Below, in pieces: positions 16,766-26,200 of a stretch of 64,000 bases of DNA; positions within the stretch are counted from its first letter, which is position 1, and each line of letters begins with the position of its first letter. The DNA is from an archaeon (GTDB taxonomy: Archaea > Thermoproteota > Nitrososphaeria > Nitrososphaerales > Gagatemarchaeaceae), in contig JAKAUC010000013.1 of the NCBI GenBank assembly GCA_021827865.1, forward strand, positions 463,141-527,140. Reading direction: 5' to 3'. Under the pieces are notes generated by a model. That model was not told where the DNA came from and ran no database searches. It worked only from the letters and a program-made list of their open reading frames with translations. The position numbers were made by a program, and so were the translations under genes.

Positions 16766-17734
16766 TTAAACGCCTTTCCCCTCAGCCCTTAGCCGCGGCC
16801 CCAGTTTGGCGAGCATGTCGGCCACCATCCCCCCCAGGTCGTAGTCAGGCTTCCAGCCCCAGTCGCGCCTGGCTTCGGTGTCGTCTATGGACTGCGGCCA
16901 GGAGTCGGCGATCTTCTGCCGCGAGTCAGGAGAGTAGCTCACCTTGAACCCATGGACCCGCTTCGATATGGCGGCGGCGAGCTCCCCGGCAGAGAAGCTG
17001 AACGCTGCGAGATTGTAGCCGAGGTGACGGGGCACCTTTGACCCGGGCGCCTCCATCAGCTGGACCGTGGCCTTCAGGGCGTCGGGCATGTACATCATGG
17101 GGAGTATCGTGTCCTCGCGCAGGAAGCAGGTGTATGCCCCCGTCCTGATGGCCTCGTAGAATATCTCCACGGCGTAGTCCGTGGTCCCCCCTCCGGGCGG
17201 GGTCACGTTGCTGATCAGGCCAGGGTAGCGTAGGCACCTGACGTCGAGCCCGTACTTCCCGTGGTAGTAATTGCAGAGGAGCTCTCCGGCGACCTTAGTC
17301 ACGCCGTACATCGTGGTTGGATTCAGGGGCACGTTCTGGGGGGCGTCTGTCCGCGGCGCGTCCGGTCCGAAGGCTCCGATGGAGCTTGGCCAGAACACCC
17401 GGGAGACGCCGTTCGTCCTGGAGGCCTCCAGGACGTTCCTCAGCCCGTCCATGTTCACCGTCCAGGCGAGCTGGGGGTCCTTCTCCCCCGTCGCGGACAG
17501 GAGGGCTGCGAGGTGGTATACGGTGTCTATCCTGTGCTCCTTCAGCGCGGCGGACACGGCGGCCTGGTCTCCGGTGTCGAGGGTGACCAATGGGCCGTCC
17601 CTGAGCGACTGCCCCCCCGGGGACCTGTGGATCGCCGCGACCACGCTGTCGCTACCGTAGAGCCCCCTGAGGTGCGGGACGAGCTCCGCGCCAATCTGAC
17701 CGGCCGAGCCGGTGACGAGGACTCTGTGGGCCAA
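16766..17734 (-). CDS. tdh: SDR-type L-threonine 3-dehydrogenase
   Basis: NAD-dependent extended short-chain dehydrogenase matching the UDP-galactose-epimerase-like threonine dehydrogenases: VLVTGSAGQIGAELVPHL at the N-terminus, YHLAALLSATGE, the active-site pair in YGVTKVAGELLC, and the C-terminal IADSWPQSIDDTEARRDWGW segment characteristic of this group. It oxidises threonine to 2-amino-3-ketobutyrate, which the adjacent Kbl cleaves. The frame is open to 17755, but a TATA (ccttaaacgg, about 17759-17768) sits just above; the TTG at 17734 (LAHRVLVTG) fits a leaderless message, giving 322 residues. Confidence 0.9.
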   Translation of the reverse strand: MAHRVLVTGSAGQIGAELVPHLRGLYGSDSVVAAIHRSPGGQSLRDGPLVTLDTGDQAAVSAALKEHRIDTVYHLAALLSATGEKDPQLAWTVNMDGLRNVLEASRTNGVSRVFWPSSIGAFGPDAPRTDAPQNVPLNPTTMYGVTKVAGELLCNYYHGKYGLDVRCLRYPGLISNVTPPGGGTTDYAVEIFYEAIRTGAYTCFLREDTILPMMYMPDALKATVQLMEAPGSKVPRHLGYNLAAFSFSAGELAAAISKRVHGFKVSYSPDSRQKIADSWPQSIDDTEARRDWGWKPDYDLGGMVADMLAKLGPRLRAEGKGV

Positions 17735-17775
17735 CTCAAGACGGCGCCGGCGCAACCCGTTTAAGGCTTAGCGGG

Positions 17776-18006
17776 CTACAGGAGGATCTTCATCGTTATC
17801 GTGGAGACGACCCCGGGCTTGGACCTGAGGTTCTCAGCTATGATGGACTTCACTGCCTGATCGTCCGCCCCCTCCACCATTATCAGCAGGTCGTAGAGGC
17901 CGTAGAGCTGGTAGACCGACTTTATCCCCGGAGTCCCCCTCAGCGAGGCGACGCTCTCCTCCTCTGAGCCGGGGCTGAGGTTCACCAGGACTATCGCTCG
18001 CTCCAT
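17776..18006 (-). CDS. Stand-alone Lrp/AsnC effector domain (RAM)
   Basis: A 76-residue protein consisting only of the ligand-binding and oligomerisation domain of Lrp/AsnC regulators, with no DNA-binding helix-turn-helix: GSEEESVASLRGTPGIKSVY, GLYDLLIMVEGADDQAV, ending TMKILL. Such proteins bind amino acids and may modulate full-length Lrp proteins. The position just upstream of tdh and kbl suggests amino-acid sensing for threonine catabolism, which is inference. ATG at 18006; TATA (ggattaaag on the plus strand, 18033-18041) lies about 30 bases upstream on the minus strand, so it has its own leaderless promoter. Confidence 0.85.
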   Translation of the reverse strand: MERAIVLVNLSPGSEEESVASLRGTPGIKSVYQLYGLYDLLIMVEGADDQAVKSIIAENLRSKPGVVSTITMKILL

Positions 18007-18056
18007 GCCTCACCGGGCGAGCGGGGGCCCATGGATTAAAGATTACTCCCCCGACT

Positions 18057-19328
18057 TCAGGCGCGGGAGATGCGCTTCACCGCGTCTTCCAGGGGCATGG
18101 TCTCTTCGCTGTGGCCCCTCATGTCCCTCAGGGTTACGGAGCCGGCCTTGGCCTCCCTCTCGCCTATGATCACCGCCCAGGTTGCCCCCATCCGGCTGGC
18201 GTCCTCAAGCTGCTTCGACAGCGGCCGCCCCTGCAGGGAGGTTTCGCATGGGATGCCCGCTTCCATCAGCGCCCTCCTGGCCCTCGACGCCTGGGCCCCG
18301 AGGCTCCCCCCCGCGACCGCCACGTAGGCGAGCAGCCCCGGGGCCCTGCCCTGGGCGGCGATAGACAGAGCCATCCGCTCTATCCCCCCCGCCGCGCCGG
18401 TGGCCGAGAGGTCGGGCCGGCCGAACATGCGAGGCAGGGCGTCGTACCTCCCACCCCCGAACAGGGACCCGAGGCGCGGGTTCCTGTTGTCCGTGGCTTC
18501 GAAGACGACCCCGGTGTAGTAGTCGATCCCCCTTACTATGCTCATGTTGTACTCCACGTTCCTAACCCCTCTGGAGTCGAGCATGTCGGCCAGGGCCCTG
18601 AGGTCCTTGGCCGCGTCCTCCCCCGACTCCATGACCTTCGACAGGACTTCGTCGGGCTTCCCCCGCAGGCGGCCGAAGTCTAACAGCTCCCGCACCTCCC
18701 CGGCGCTGAATCCTTTCGCCACGTACTCGCCTGTCAGCTCCTCGGCGGTCTTCTTCTCCACCTTGTCGAGGGCGCGCATGAAGTCGACCAGGCGGGCGTC
18801 GTCGGTGATTCCGATCCGCCTTCGGATGAAGCTCTCCACCACGCGCCGGTCCCCGACCTTTATCGTGACGTCTGACAGCCCAAGCCGGCCGAGCATGGCC
18901 GAGGAGGCGTCCAACACCTCGGCGTCGGCTTCGACTGAGGGCGGCCCGAATATCTCCAGGTCCCACTGGTGGGACCACCTGTACCTGCCGTACTGCGGCT
19001 CGTCGTAGCGCCAGATCCCACCGGCTGCGGCGAGCTTCACCGGGAGCCGGAGGCCCTTGCGGGAGCAGACGTAGCGGGCGATCCCCACGGTCATGTCGAA
19101 ACGGAGCCCGACGTCCCTGCCGCCCTTGTCCTTGAAGGCGTAGATCTCTTTGTCGACCGCTTCGCCGCTCTTGGCCCTGAGGATGCCGAGGTGCTCCAGC
19201 GAAGCGGGTTCCATGAGCTGGAAATTGTAGAGCTTGGACACCTCTTCGAAGGCCGCCCTCACCCTCGAGTGGAGGGCGTACCTGTCCGGCTCAATGTCGT
19301 CCACCCCCCTGGGGAGCGAGAGGTCCAA
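18057..19328 (-). CDS. hisS: Histidyl-tRNA synthetase
   Basis: Class II aminoacyl-tRNA synthetase charging tRNA-His. Visible: LPRGVDDIEPDRY at the N-terminus, motif 2 region WRYDEPQYGRYRWSHQWDLE, the histidine-binding signature VRGIDYYTGVVFEA, GGGRYDALPRMFG (motif 3 with its Arg in GGIERM), and a C-terminal anticodon-binding domain of about 95 residues. Length 423 is typical for archaea. Start TTG at 19328 lies one base after the stop of the RFC small subunit gene, so the two are cotranscribed. Confidence 0.95.
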   Translation of the reverse strand: MDLSLPRGVDDIEPDRYALHSRVRAAFEEVSKLYNFQLMEPASLEHLGILRAKSGEAVDKEIYAFKDKGGRDVGLRFDMTVGIARYVCSRKGLRLPVKLAAAGGIWRYDEPQYGRYRWSHQWDLEIFGPPSVEADAEVLDASSAMLGRLGLSDVTIKVGDRRVVESFIRRRIGITDDARLVDFMRALDKVEKKTAEELTGEYVAKGFSAGEVRELLDFGRLRGKPDEVLSKVMESGEDAAKDLRALADMLDSRGVRNVEYNMSIVRGIDYYTGVVFEATDNRNPRLGSLFGGGRYDALPRMFGRPDLSATGAAGGIERMALSIAAQGRAPGLLAYVAVAGGSLGAQASRARRALMEAGIPCETSLQGRPLSKQLEDASRMGATWAVIIGEREAKAGSVTLRDMRGHSEETMPLEDAVKRISRA

Positions 19329-19329
19329 C

Positions 19330-20283
19330 CTAGGCGGCCTTCTCCTTCAGCGAGGAGAGCTGGGCGAGCATGGCCGTGAGCTGGAGCTCTGGCTGCGACC
19401 CCTGCACGAGGCGGAAGTCGTACTCGGCGAGGATTGATATGACCTTGCCCAGGTCGGGGACTTTGATCTCCCCGAGAGACTCGTTGGCGAACTTCAGGAA
19501 GTCCCTCTCCGGGATGCCGTAGACCCTGGTAAGCTCGATCATCTTCGTCCGTGCGGCCTCGAAGTCCCCGTCCAGGGCGGCCTTCATGATGCCCGCCACG
19601 CGCCCCTTCACCGCGGAGCCTGTGACTGACTTCACCGAGTCGAGCGTGATCTCTCCGGAGGCTGACGCAGCCTGCAGCATATTGATCGCCTGCCTCAGGT
19701 CGCCCTGGGTGGCATCGTAGATCGCGGTGAAGACGGAGTCGCCCGAGTGCTTCAGCTTCTCCTTCTTCGCTATGACCTTCAGGTGCTCGACCACCGGTTC
19801 CTCGGCGTACCTCTGGAACCTGAATATGGCGCACCGGCTCTGAAGGGGCTCGATTATGCCGGACGAATAGTTGCAGATCAGGACGAAGCGGGTGTGCTCC
19901 GAGTTCTCCTCCATGATGCGGCGAAGGGCTGTCTGGCCGTCGGAGGTCATCTCGTCGCTTTCGTCGAGGATCACGAGCCTGTACGGGACCCCCTCCCTCC
20001 TGTCCGCGAACCTGGCGAAGGTCTTGACCCTCTCCCGGACCACGTCTATCCCGCGCTCGTCGCTGGCGTTGAGCGAAAGGGTGTAGTCGCGCCAGGGCTC
20101 ACCGAGCACCTGTCTGGCTAATATCATGGCGGTGGTGGTCTTCCCTGAGCCGGGCGGGCCGGCGAAGAGGAGGTGCGGGAGCTGCTCCTTCTTTTGGAGG
20201 AGCGCCTCCAGCCTGTGCTTTACCGACTCCTGGTCGACCATCTCAGCCATGGTGTACGGCCTGTACTTCTCCACCCACATCAT
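19330..20283 (-). CDS. rfcS: Replication factor C small subunit
   Basis: AAA+ clamp-loader subunit that, with RfcL, opens and loads PCNA. WVEKYRP box at the very start, Walker A AGPPGSGKTT near residue 43, Walker B LVILDESDEMT near 105 (DESD rather than the usual DEAD), NYSSGIIEPLQSRCAIFRF with the SRC arginine finger, and the C-terminal collar domain. Length 317 is normal. Starts at the ATG 20283 or the adjacent ATG 20280. The best TATA (minus strand ataaataag, about 20353-20362) is about 70 bases upstream, so this transcript should have a leader of about 45 bases. RfcL is at 34917. Confidence 0.95.
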   Translation of the reverse strand: MMWVEKYRPYTMAEMVDQESVKHRLEALLQKKEQLPHLLFAGPPGSGKTTTAMILARQVLGEPWRDYTLSLNASDERGIDVVRERVKTFARFADRREGVPYRLVILDESDEMTSDGQTALRRIMEENSEHTRFVLICNYSSGIIEPLQSRCAIFRFQRYAEEPVVEHLKVIAKKEKLKHSGDSVFTAIYDATQGDLRQAINMLQAASASGEITLDSVKSVTGSAVKGRVAGIMKAALDGDFEAARTKMIELTRVYGIPERDFLKFANESLGEIKVPDLGKVISILAEYDFRLVQGSQPELQLTAMLAQLSSLKEKAA

Positions 20284-20561
20284 GTCCGCCAGGGGCGTCT
20301 ACGCTCCCCCCTTCGCAGTCCTTCGGTCCAACTCTGAGAAGACTGGCATCCGGTTCTTATTTATCCGTTCAAGAAAAAGTTGGCCAGTCCCTGGAATCCT
20401 TCGCCGCCGCAGGGTTTTGGGGATCGCTGTCGGGCCAAAGGGCTTCGTGCCCCCCGGGGGGAGGCGCGGGCGGGAGGGTCTCGGGCGCTCGCTCAAGGTC
20501 CGGCGGAGCCTTCTAGAATCGCCCAACATTTATTATCGAGGTGGGGCCCTTGGCGCCCGGT

Positions 20562-21125
20562 TTGTCCGGAGAGCAAATCGCCCTAAGGCAGATGCTCGAG
20601 CGCAGGGAGAGAGAGTACCTCCTCCGGACCGTGAGGGCGAAGATGCGGTCGTCCATCGAGAGCCTTGACGTGGGGGACTTCCATATCGAGAAGCTGTCCG
20701 AGGGCGACGCCGTCGAGCTCCCCCGGTGGGTGGCGGACGAGCTCGCCGCCCAGGGGATGGCAGAACCCTCAGAGGCGCCCTTCGAGAACGAGGTCTTCGG
20801 CGCGCTCAGCAAGGAGAAGATGATGGGCCCGCTTCAGCTTTCAGGGCTCGCCCAGGACTTCTACCTCAAGATGAGGAGGCGCCTTGGCGCCCTCAACGCC
20901 GCGGTTGCCGAGGGGAAGGCGAGGAGAGAAGACTTCGAGCGCCTGCGGGTGGTCTGCTACGACCTGATCGGTATTAGGCTGAGCAAGCTCCTCTCCCTGT
21001 CGAGTTCGTCCACCCCCGCCTCCACGCTCGCGGACAAGCTGACCCCTGAGGAGAAGGAGTTCTTTGCCATATCCCAGTCTCTGTCGAAGGAGTGGAAGTC
21101 CGGCCTGCTCGGAGGGCCGAACTAG
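20562..21125 (+). CDS. GINS complex subunit (Gins51-like)
   Basis: Helical replication factor that joins MCM in the archaeal replicative helicase complex. The N-terminal A domain is visible (QIALRQMLERREREYLLRTV) followed by the small B domain segment with FHIEKLSEGDAVELPRWVA, and a long helical region. The pattern fits Gins51 better than Gins23, and the gene sits one base before mcm, a common archaeal arrangement. The frame opens at a GTG (20541), but the TATA (tttatta, 20526-20532) predicts a transcript start near 20555; the TTG at 20562 is therefore preferred, TTG 20550 being possible. Confidence 0.8.
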   Translation: MSGEQIALRQMLERREREYLLRTVRAKMRSSIESLDVGDFHIEKLSEGDAVELPRWVADELAAQGMAEPSEAPFENEVFGALSKEKMMGPLQLSGLAQDFYLKMRRRLGALNAAVAEGKARREDFERLRVVCYDLIGIRLSKLLSLSSSSTPASTLADKLTPEEKEFFAISQSLSKEWKSGLLGGPN

Positions 21126-23174
21126 ATGGCGACCCTGGCCAGTGGAAAGCTCTCCGAACAGTTCGAGGACTTCCTGAAGTCCGTGTTGGACAGGAGTGGG
21201 AACGCGGTCTACAGGGGCAAGATTTCGCAGCTCATAGCGACCGAGGGGAAGTCCCTGGTCGTCGACTTCGGCGACCTCCTGCGGTACAACAACGACCTGG
21301 CGAACAGGTTGCTTCTCGAGCCTGATTCGTCTCTTGCGTCCTTCAAGATCGCCGCCTTCGAGACGATGAGGAGCGAGAACGCTCTCTACGCCGACAGGGT
21401 CAAGCGGGAGCTGACGGTCAGGCTGCGAGGGCTCCCTGACCTGGTCCCCCTAAGGAGGGTGGATACGTCATACATAGATCACATGCTCGCAATCTCTGGG
21501 ATGGTCGTGAGGACGTCAGAGCTGAGGCCGATGATGACGGAGGCGGCATGGGTCTGCCCTAGCGGCCACCTCACCTACCAGGGGCAGGACGACCTGATCC
21601 TCAAGCGCCCCCCGAAGTGCGAGCTTTGCGGAGAGGCGAAGAGCTTCGAGCTCGACAAGAAGCGCTGCAGGTTCGTCGATTTCCAGGTTCTGAGGGTCCA
21701 GGAGCTCCCGGAGGAGCTCCCGCCCGGCCAGCTCCCTCAGTTCTTCGACGTCAACGTGGAAGGGGACATCGTGAACATGGCGCGGCCCGGCGACAGGGTG
21801 GTGCTCACCGGGGTGGTTAGGGCGGTCCCCGACTACACCCTCGGCCAGGTGAGGACGAGGCTGTTCAGGTCTCAGGTCGACTGCAACCAGGTCGAAGTGA
21901 AGGGGAAGGAGCCAGACCAGGTGGTCGTTTCGAAGGAGGACGAGGAGTTGATCAGGAAGATTGCAAGCGTCCCCGACGCCTACGAGAGGCTCATCAACTC
22001 CATCGCCCCGGTCATCCTGGGGCACCAGCAGGAGAAGGAGGCGATACTGCTCCTGCTCGCCGGAGGGAGCGCCACCCTCCTCCCCGACGGGACGAAGCTG
22101 AGGGGGGACATCAACGCCCTTTTCGTCGGCGACCCCGGTACGGGGAAGTCTGAGCTGCTAAAGTTCGCGTCGCAGGTAGCGCCTCGCGGGCTCTATGCGT
22201 CTGGGAGAGGCACCACCGCTGCCGGCCTCTCGGCGGCCGTGATACGGGAGAAGAACGTTCTCATGCTCGAAGCCGGCGTCGTCGTCCTGGCAGACCTCGG
22301 CATAGCGGCCATAGACGAGTTCGAGAAGATGAAGCCAGATGACAGGACGGCCCTCCACGAGATGATGGAGCAGCAGACGGTCACCATCGCGAAGGGCGGG
22401 ATATACGCCACGCTCAACGCGAGGACCGCCATCCTGGCGGCCTGCAACCCGGTGCTCGGGCGGTACAACCCGTTTCAGAACCTCATCGAGAACATCGGGA
22501 CCCTCCCTATACCGCTGCTGACTAGGTTCGACATCATATTCGTATTCAGGGACCAGCCATCGCCGGCGGACGACGAGAGGCTGGCTAGCCACATACTGTC
22601 CGTTCACGCGCGACGGTCATACAGCACGCCCCCGCCCATCGAATTCAGCCTCCTCAAGAAGTACCTCACCTTCGCCAAGAAGATCTCCCCGACGCTGACG
22701 AAGGCTGCCATGGACCGGATCAGGGAGTTCTACCTCGAGCTGAGGAAGTCGAGCGGAGCGGAGGACTCGATCCCCCCCACCCTTAGGACGCTGGAGGCGT
22801 TGATCAGGATCTCAACGGCCAGGGCTAGGGTGCTTCTCAGGGACGAGGTGACCGAGGAAGACGCGCTCTCGGCCATCGCCCTGATGAACAGGATGGTTGA
22901 GGACATACTCACCGACGCGGCTACGAAGAAGACGGACTTTGGGATTCAGCTGGGCAAGCCCGCGGGGGAGACCAAGAACCTGAGGTCGGCCCTGGAGGTG
23001 CTGAAGAGCCTTGAGGGCCCTGAGAAGAAGCCCGTGGAGCGGAAGCTGTTCAAGGAGGAGCTCGTGAAGGCGAAGTTCACCGACGAAGACGCTGAGAAGA
23101 TGATCAGGACCATGTTCAGGGAGGGGATGGTCTACGAGTCTAAACCAGGGTTCATCCGGAGGCTGGGCTCCTAG
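21126..23174 (+). CDS. mcm: Replicative helicase MCM
   Basis: Hexameric 3'-5' DNA helicase. N-terminal domain to about residue 270 with a zinc site made of VCPSGH and CELCG: the second Cys of the first pair is replaced by Gly-His, so His may be a ligand. The AAA+ core has Walker A GDPGTGKSELLKFAS, Walker B LGIAAIDEFEKM, sensor 1 AACNPVLGRYNP and the arginine finger in PLLTRFDIIF. A winged-helix domain closes the protein (FKEELVKAKFTDEDAEKM). Length 682 is normal. ATG at 21126 directly follows the GINS stop codon. Cotranscription with GINS is almost certain. Confidence 0.97.
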   Translation: MATLASGKLSEQFEDFLKSVLDRSGNAVYRGKISQLIATEGKSLVVDFGDLLRYNNDLANRLLLEPDSSLASFKIAAFETMRSENALYADRVKRELTVRLRGLPDLVPLRRVDTSYIDHMLAISGMVVRTSELRPMMTEAAWVCPSGHLTYQGQDDLILKRPPKCELCGEAKSFELDKKRCRFVDFQVLRVQELPEELPPGQLPQFFDVNVEGDIVNMARPGDRVVLTGVVRAVPDYTLGQVRTRLFRSQVDCNQVEVKGKEPDQVVVSKEDEELIRKIASVPDAYERLINSIAPVILGHQQEKEAILLLLAGGSATLLPDGTKLRGDINALFVGDPGTGKSELLKFASQVAPRGLYASGRGTTAAGLSAAVIREKNVLMLEAGVVVLADLGIAAIDEFEKMKPDDRTALHEMMEQQTVTIAKGGIYATLNARTAILAACNPVLGRYNPFQNLIENIGTLPIPLLTRFDIIFVFRDQPSPADDERLASHILSVHARRSYSTPPPIEFSLLKKYLTFAKKISPTLTKAAMDRIREFYLELRKSSGAEDSIPPTLRTLEALIRISTARARVLLRDEVTEEDALSAIALMNRMVEDILTDAATKKTDFGIQLGKPAGETKNLRSALEVLKSLEGPEKKPVERKLFKEELVKAKFTDEDAEKMIRTMFREGMVYESKPGFIRRLGS

Positions 23175-23273
23175 GATGGGAGAGATGAGCGCGGGAGACC
23201 GGTCGAAGATAGAAGTCATGGGGCGGGGTTCCACCGCGCCCCCCGGCTAGAAGGCTGGTGGCGGTCCCTGAAG

Positions 23274-26200
23274 GTGGATGAGGTCAAGATCCCCGACGAG
23301 CTGGCCCGGTACATGAAGGACAAGGGCATCACCGAGCTCTACCCGCCCCAGGAGCAGGCGGTCCTTGCGGGGCTGCTCGATGGGAAGAGCCTGGTTGTGT
23401 CGGCGCCCACGGCTTGCTACGACGCGCAAACGGAAGTGTTGACAAAAAATGGTTGGAAGCTCTTCGAAGACACGGTTTCAGACGAAATCGTCCTCTCGAT
23501 GAACCCGCTCACCTTCAAGATGGAATACGTCAAGGCAGTGGGAAAGGTTGAGCAAGAATACACCGGCAGAATGGTCTCTGTGAAAGGAAAGGAGATTGAC
23601 TTCAGGGTCACTGAGAACCATAACATGTTCGCATGCAGCATGAACGACATGCGAAGAACGCCGGACCGTGCCCGTTCAATCCATCCGCCGGCCAGTTACA
23701 GTCTCAAGCCCGCCATAGGAATCACCAGCACGTGGAGATTCAAGTCGGGCGGCATCTGGACTGGGAAGCGCAAGTCCCAATTTCTCATTCCTCCGTTTAG
23801 GGCAAGGAGGAAGGGCAAGCATCATGCCGGAAACGTCTTGCCCGGCATCAAAGTGAGGGCAGAAGACTGGTTGAACTTTTTGGGATGGTACATGGCTGAA
23901 GGGAACACAAAGCGGAGAGGCGGCTCCTATGAAGTGACATTGTGTCAAGTCAAGAATCCGGCACTGGTCCGAGAAGCCATGGAAAGATTAGGCGTCGGCG
24001 CGGTTCACAAGACGGGAAGCAAGAATCATCTTCACTTTAGCATCTACAACCCTCAGTTGGGGTCGTATCTCTTGCGCTTTGGCCTTGCATACGAGAAGTA
24101 CGTCCCTGAATACGTCAAAGAGCTGCCCCCCGACCAGATCGAGATCTTCCTCCATTCCTATAGATTGGGTGACGGGAATCGTGGAAGAGATGGCACAAGC
24201 CCAGTCTTCGGAACAACCTCAAAGAAGCTCGCAGACGATATCCAGGAGCTTCTGCTCAAGTCAGGGACCAGCAGTTCGGTGAGGAACAGGGGACTCGCGA
24301 AATCCCATGAGATGCCGGACGGACATACAATCGTCTCCAAACATCCATTTTACGAAGTGCCCGGCAGGAGATGCTCGGAACATGGTGTCGACCCGAGGAA
24401 GCCGAGCAAGCCGGTCATAGAAAGAACTGTAGGAGAAACCGTCTACTGCCTTACCCTTCCGAAATATCACCTCCTCTATGTCCGAAGAAATGGAAAAGCA
24501 TTCTGGTGCGGCAATTCTGGAAAGACCCTCCTCGCCCTGATGTCGGCCTACCTCAGGACGAAGGTGGAGAGGAAGAAGGTGGTGTACCTGGCGCCTCTGA
24601 GGGCGCTTGCCTCGGAGAAGTACTCCGAGTTCTCGGAGCTGACGAAGTTCGGGATACGGACGGCCATCTCGACCGGCGACTACGACTCGAGCGGCGAATC
24701 TCTCGGCAGGGCGGACATCATCGTCCTGACCAACGAGAGGTTCGACTCGGTGATGAGGCACAGGGTGTCCTGGGTCAACTCTGTGGGGCTCTTCGTCGCG
24801 GACGAAGTGCACCTGGCGGGGAACGACAGGAGAGGACCGACCCTCGAGATGATCCTCACGAAGGTCATCCACCTCGGCCTGAACGCGCAGCTCCTGGCAC
24901 TTTCTGCGACAATCAGCAACGCGAAGTCGATCGCGGAGTGGCTGCACGCCGTCCCGGTGGAGCTTGACTGGCGGCCGGTCCCGCTCAAGGAGGGGGTCTA
25001 CGACTACGGGAGGGTCGTTTTCTCCGGCGGCGAAGAGATCCAGATCCCGAGGTCGACCTACGGCTCCCCCATCGACGTCGCCATGGACACCGTGAAGGGG
25101 GGCGGCCAGGCGCTGATCTTCGCCAGCACCAGGAGGAGGGCGGTGAGCCTGGCCACCAGGGCCGCGGAGGTGACCCAGAGTCGCCTGACACCCGAGGAGA
25201 AGAAGGCGACGTCCGAGGCCTCGCGGAGGATCCTGGGCTCGGGGGAAGAGACCAGCCTCGGCAGGCTCCTCGCGGAGGTGGTGGCGAAGGGGTCTGCCTT
25301 CCACCACGCCGGGCTCGAGCCCGAGCACAGGAGGATAGTGGAGGAATACTACCGGGCCAGGGCGATCAAGCTCCTGGCCGCCACCCCGACCCTCGCCGCA
25401 GGGGTCAACCTCCCCGCACGGCGGGTGGTGATAGCCGATATGACGCGCTACGACGCCGAGAGGGGAGGGAACGCGGAGATCTCGGTCCTGGAGTACCGGC
25501 AGATGGCCGGCAGGGCGGGGAGGCCGCAGTACGACGACCATGGCGAGACGGTGATGGTCCCACCCCCCTCTCAGCCCGCCGCGGACTTCCTCGAGCACTA
25601 TACGAAAGAGCCCCCGGAGCCGATCAAGTCCAGGCTGTCTAACGAGGCGGCGATGCGGTCGCACACCCTGGCAACGATAGCCACGGGGAGGGGCCTCTCG
25701 AAGGGGGACCTGGACAGCCTGTTCAGGGAGACGCTGCTGGCCAGGCAGGCGGGCCAGGCGGAGGTCTCGAGGCTGACCGAGAAGGCCCTGGGCTACCTCC
25801 TGTCAGAAAGGCTGCTCGAGTCCCACGGGGGGCTGTTCTACGCGACTGATTTTGGGACGAGGGTCTCTGTCCTCTACGTCGACCCGGTCACGGCCGTCAT
25901 GTTCCGGAACGCAGTAAAGCGTGCTGAGCCCGGCAGGGACTACACCGCAGGGCTGCTGCACCTGGTCGCCTCGGCGCCGGACTTCGAGCCGAAGTTCCCG
26001 CTGAGGAGCAAAGACTACGAAGATGCCATGGCGTTCATGGAGGAGCACGCGGCGGAGATGCTGGAGAGGCACACGACGAAGGAGTTCTCGGACTACGACA
26101 GGGCCCTGCAGGATGTGAGGAGCGTCATGGCGCTGCACGGTTGGATAGACGAGTGGAGGGAGGAACAGCTGCTCAGCAGGCTTGGGGTGGAGCCGGGGGA

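Noticed and set aside
23176..23250. 24-codon frame between mcm and hel308
   Set aside because: Starts with ATG right after the mcm stop but shows no conserved-looking pattern or separate ribosome site; may simply be leader sequence.
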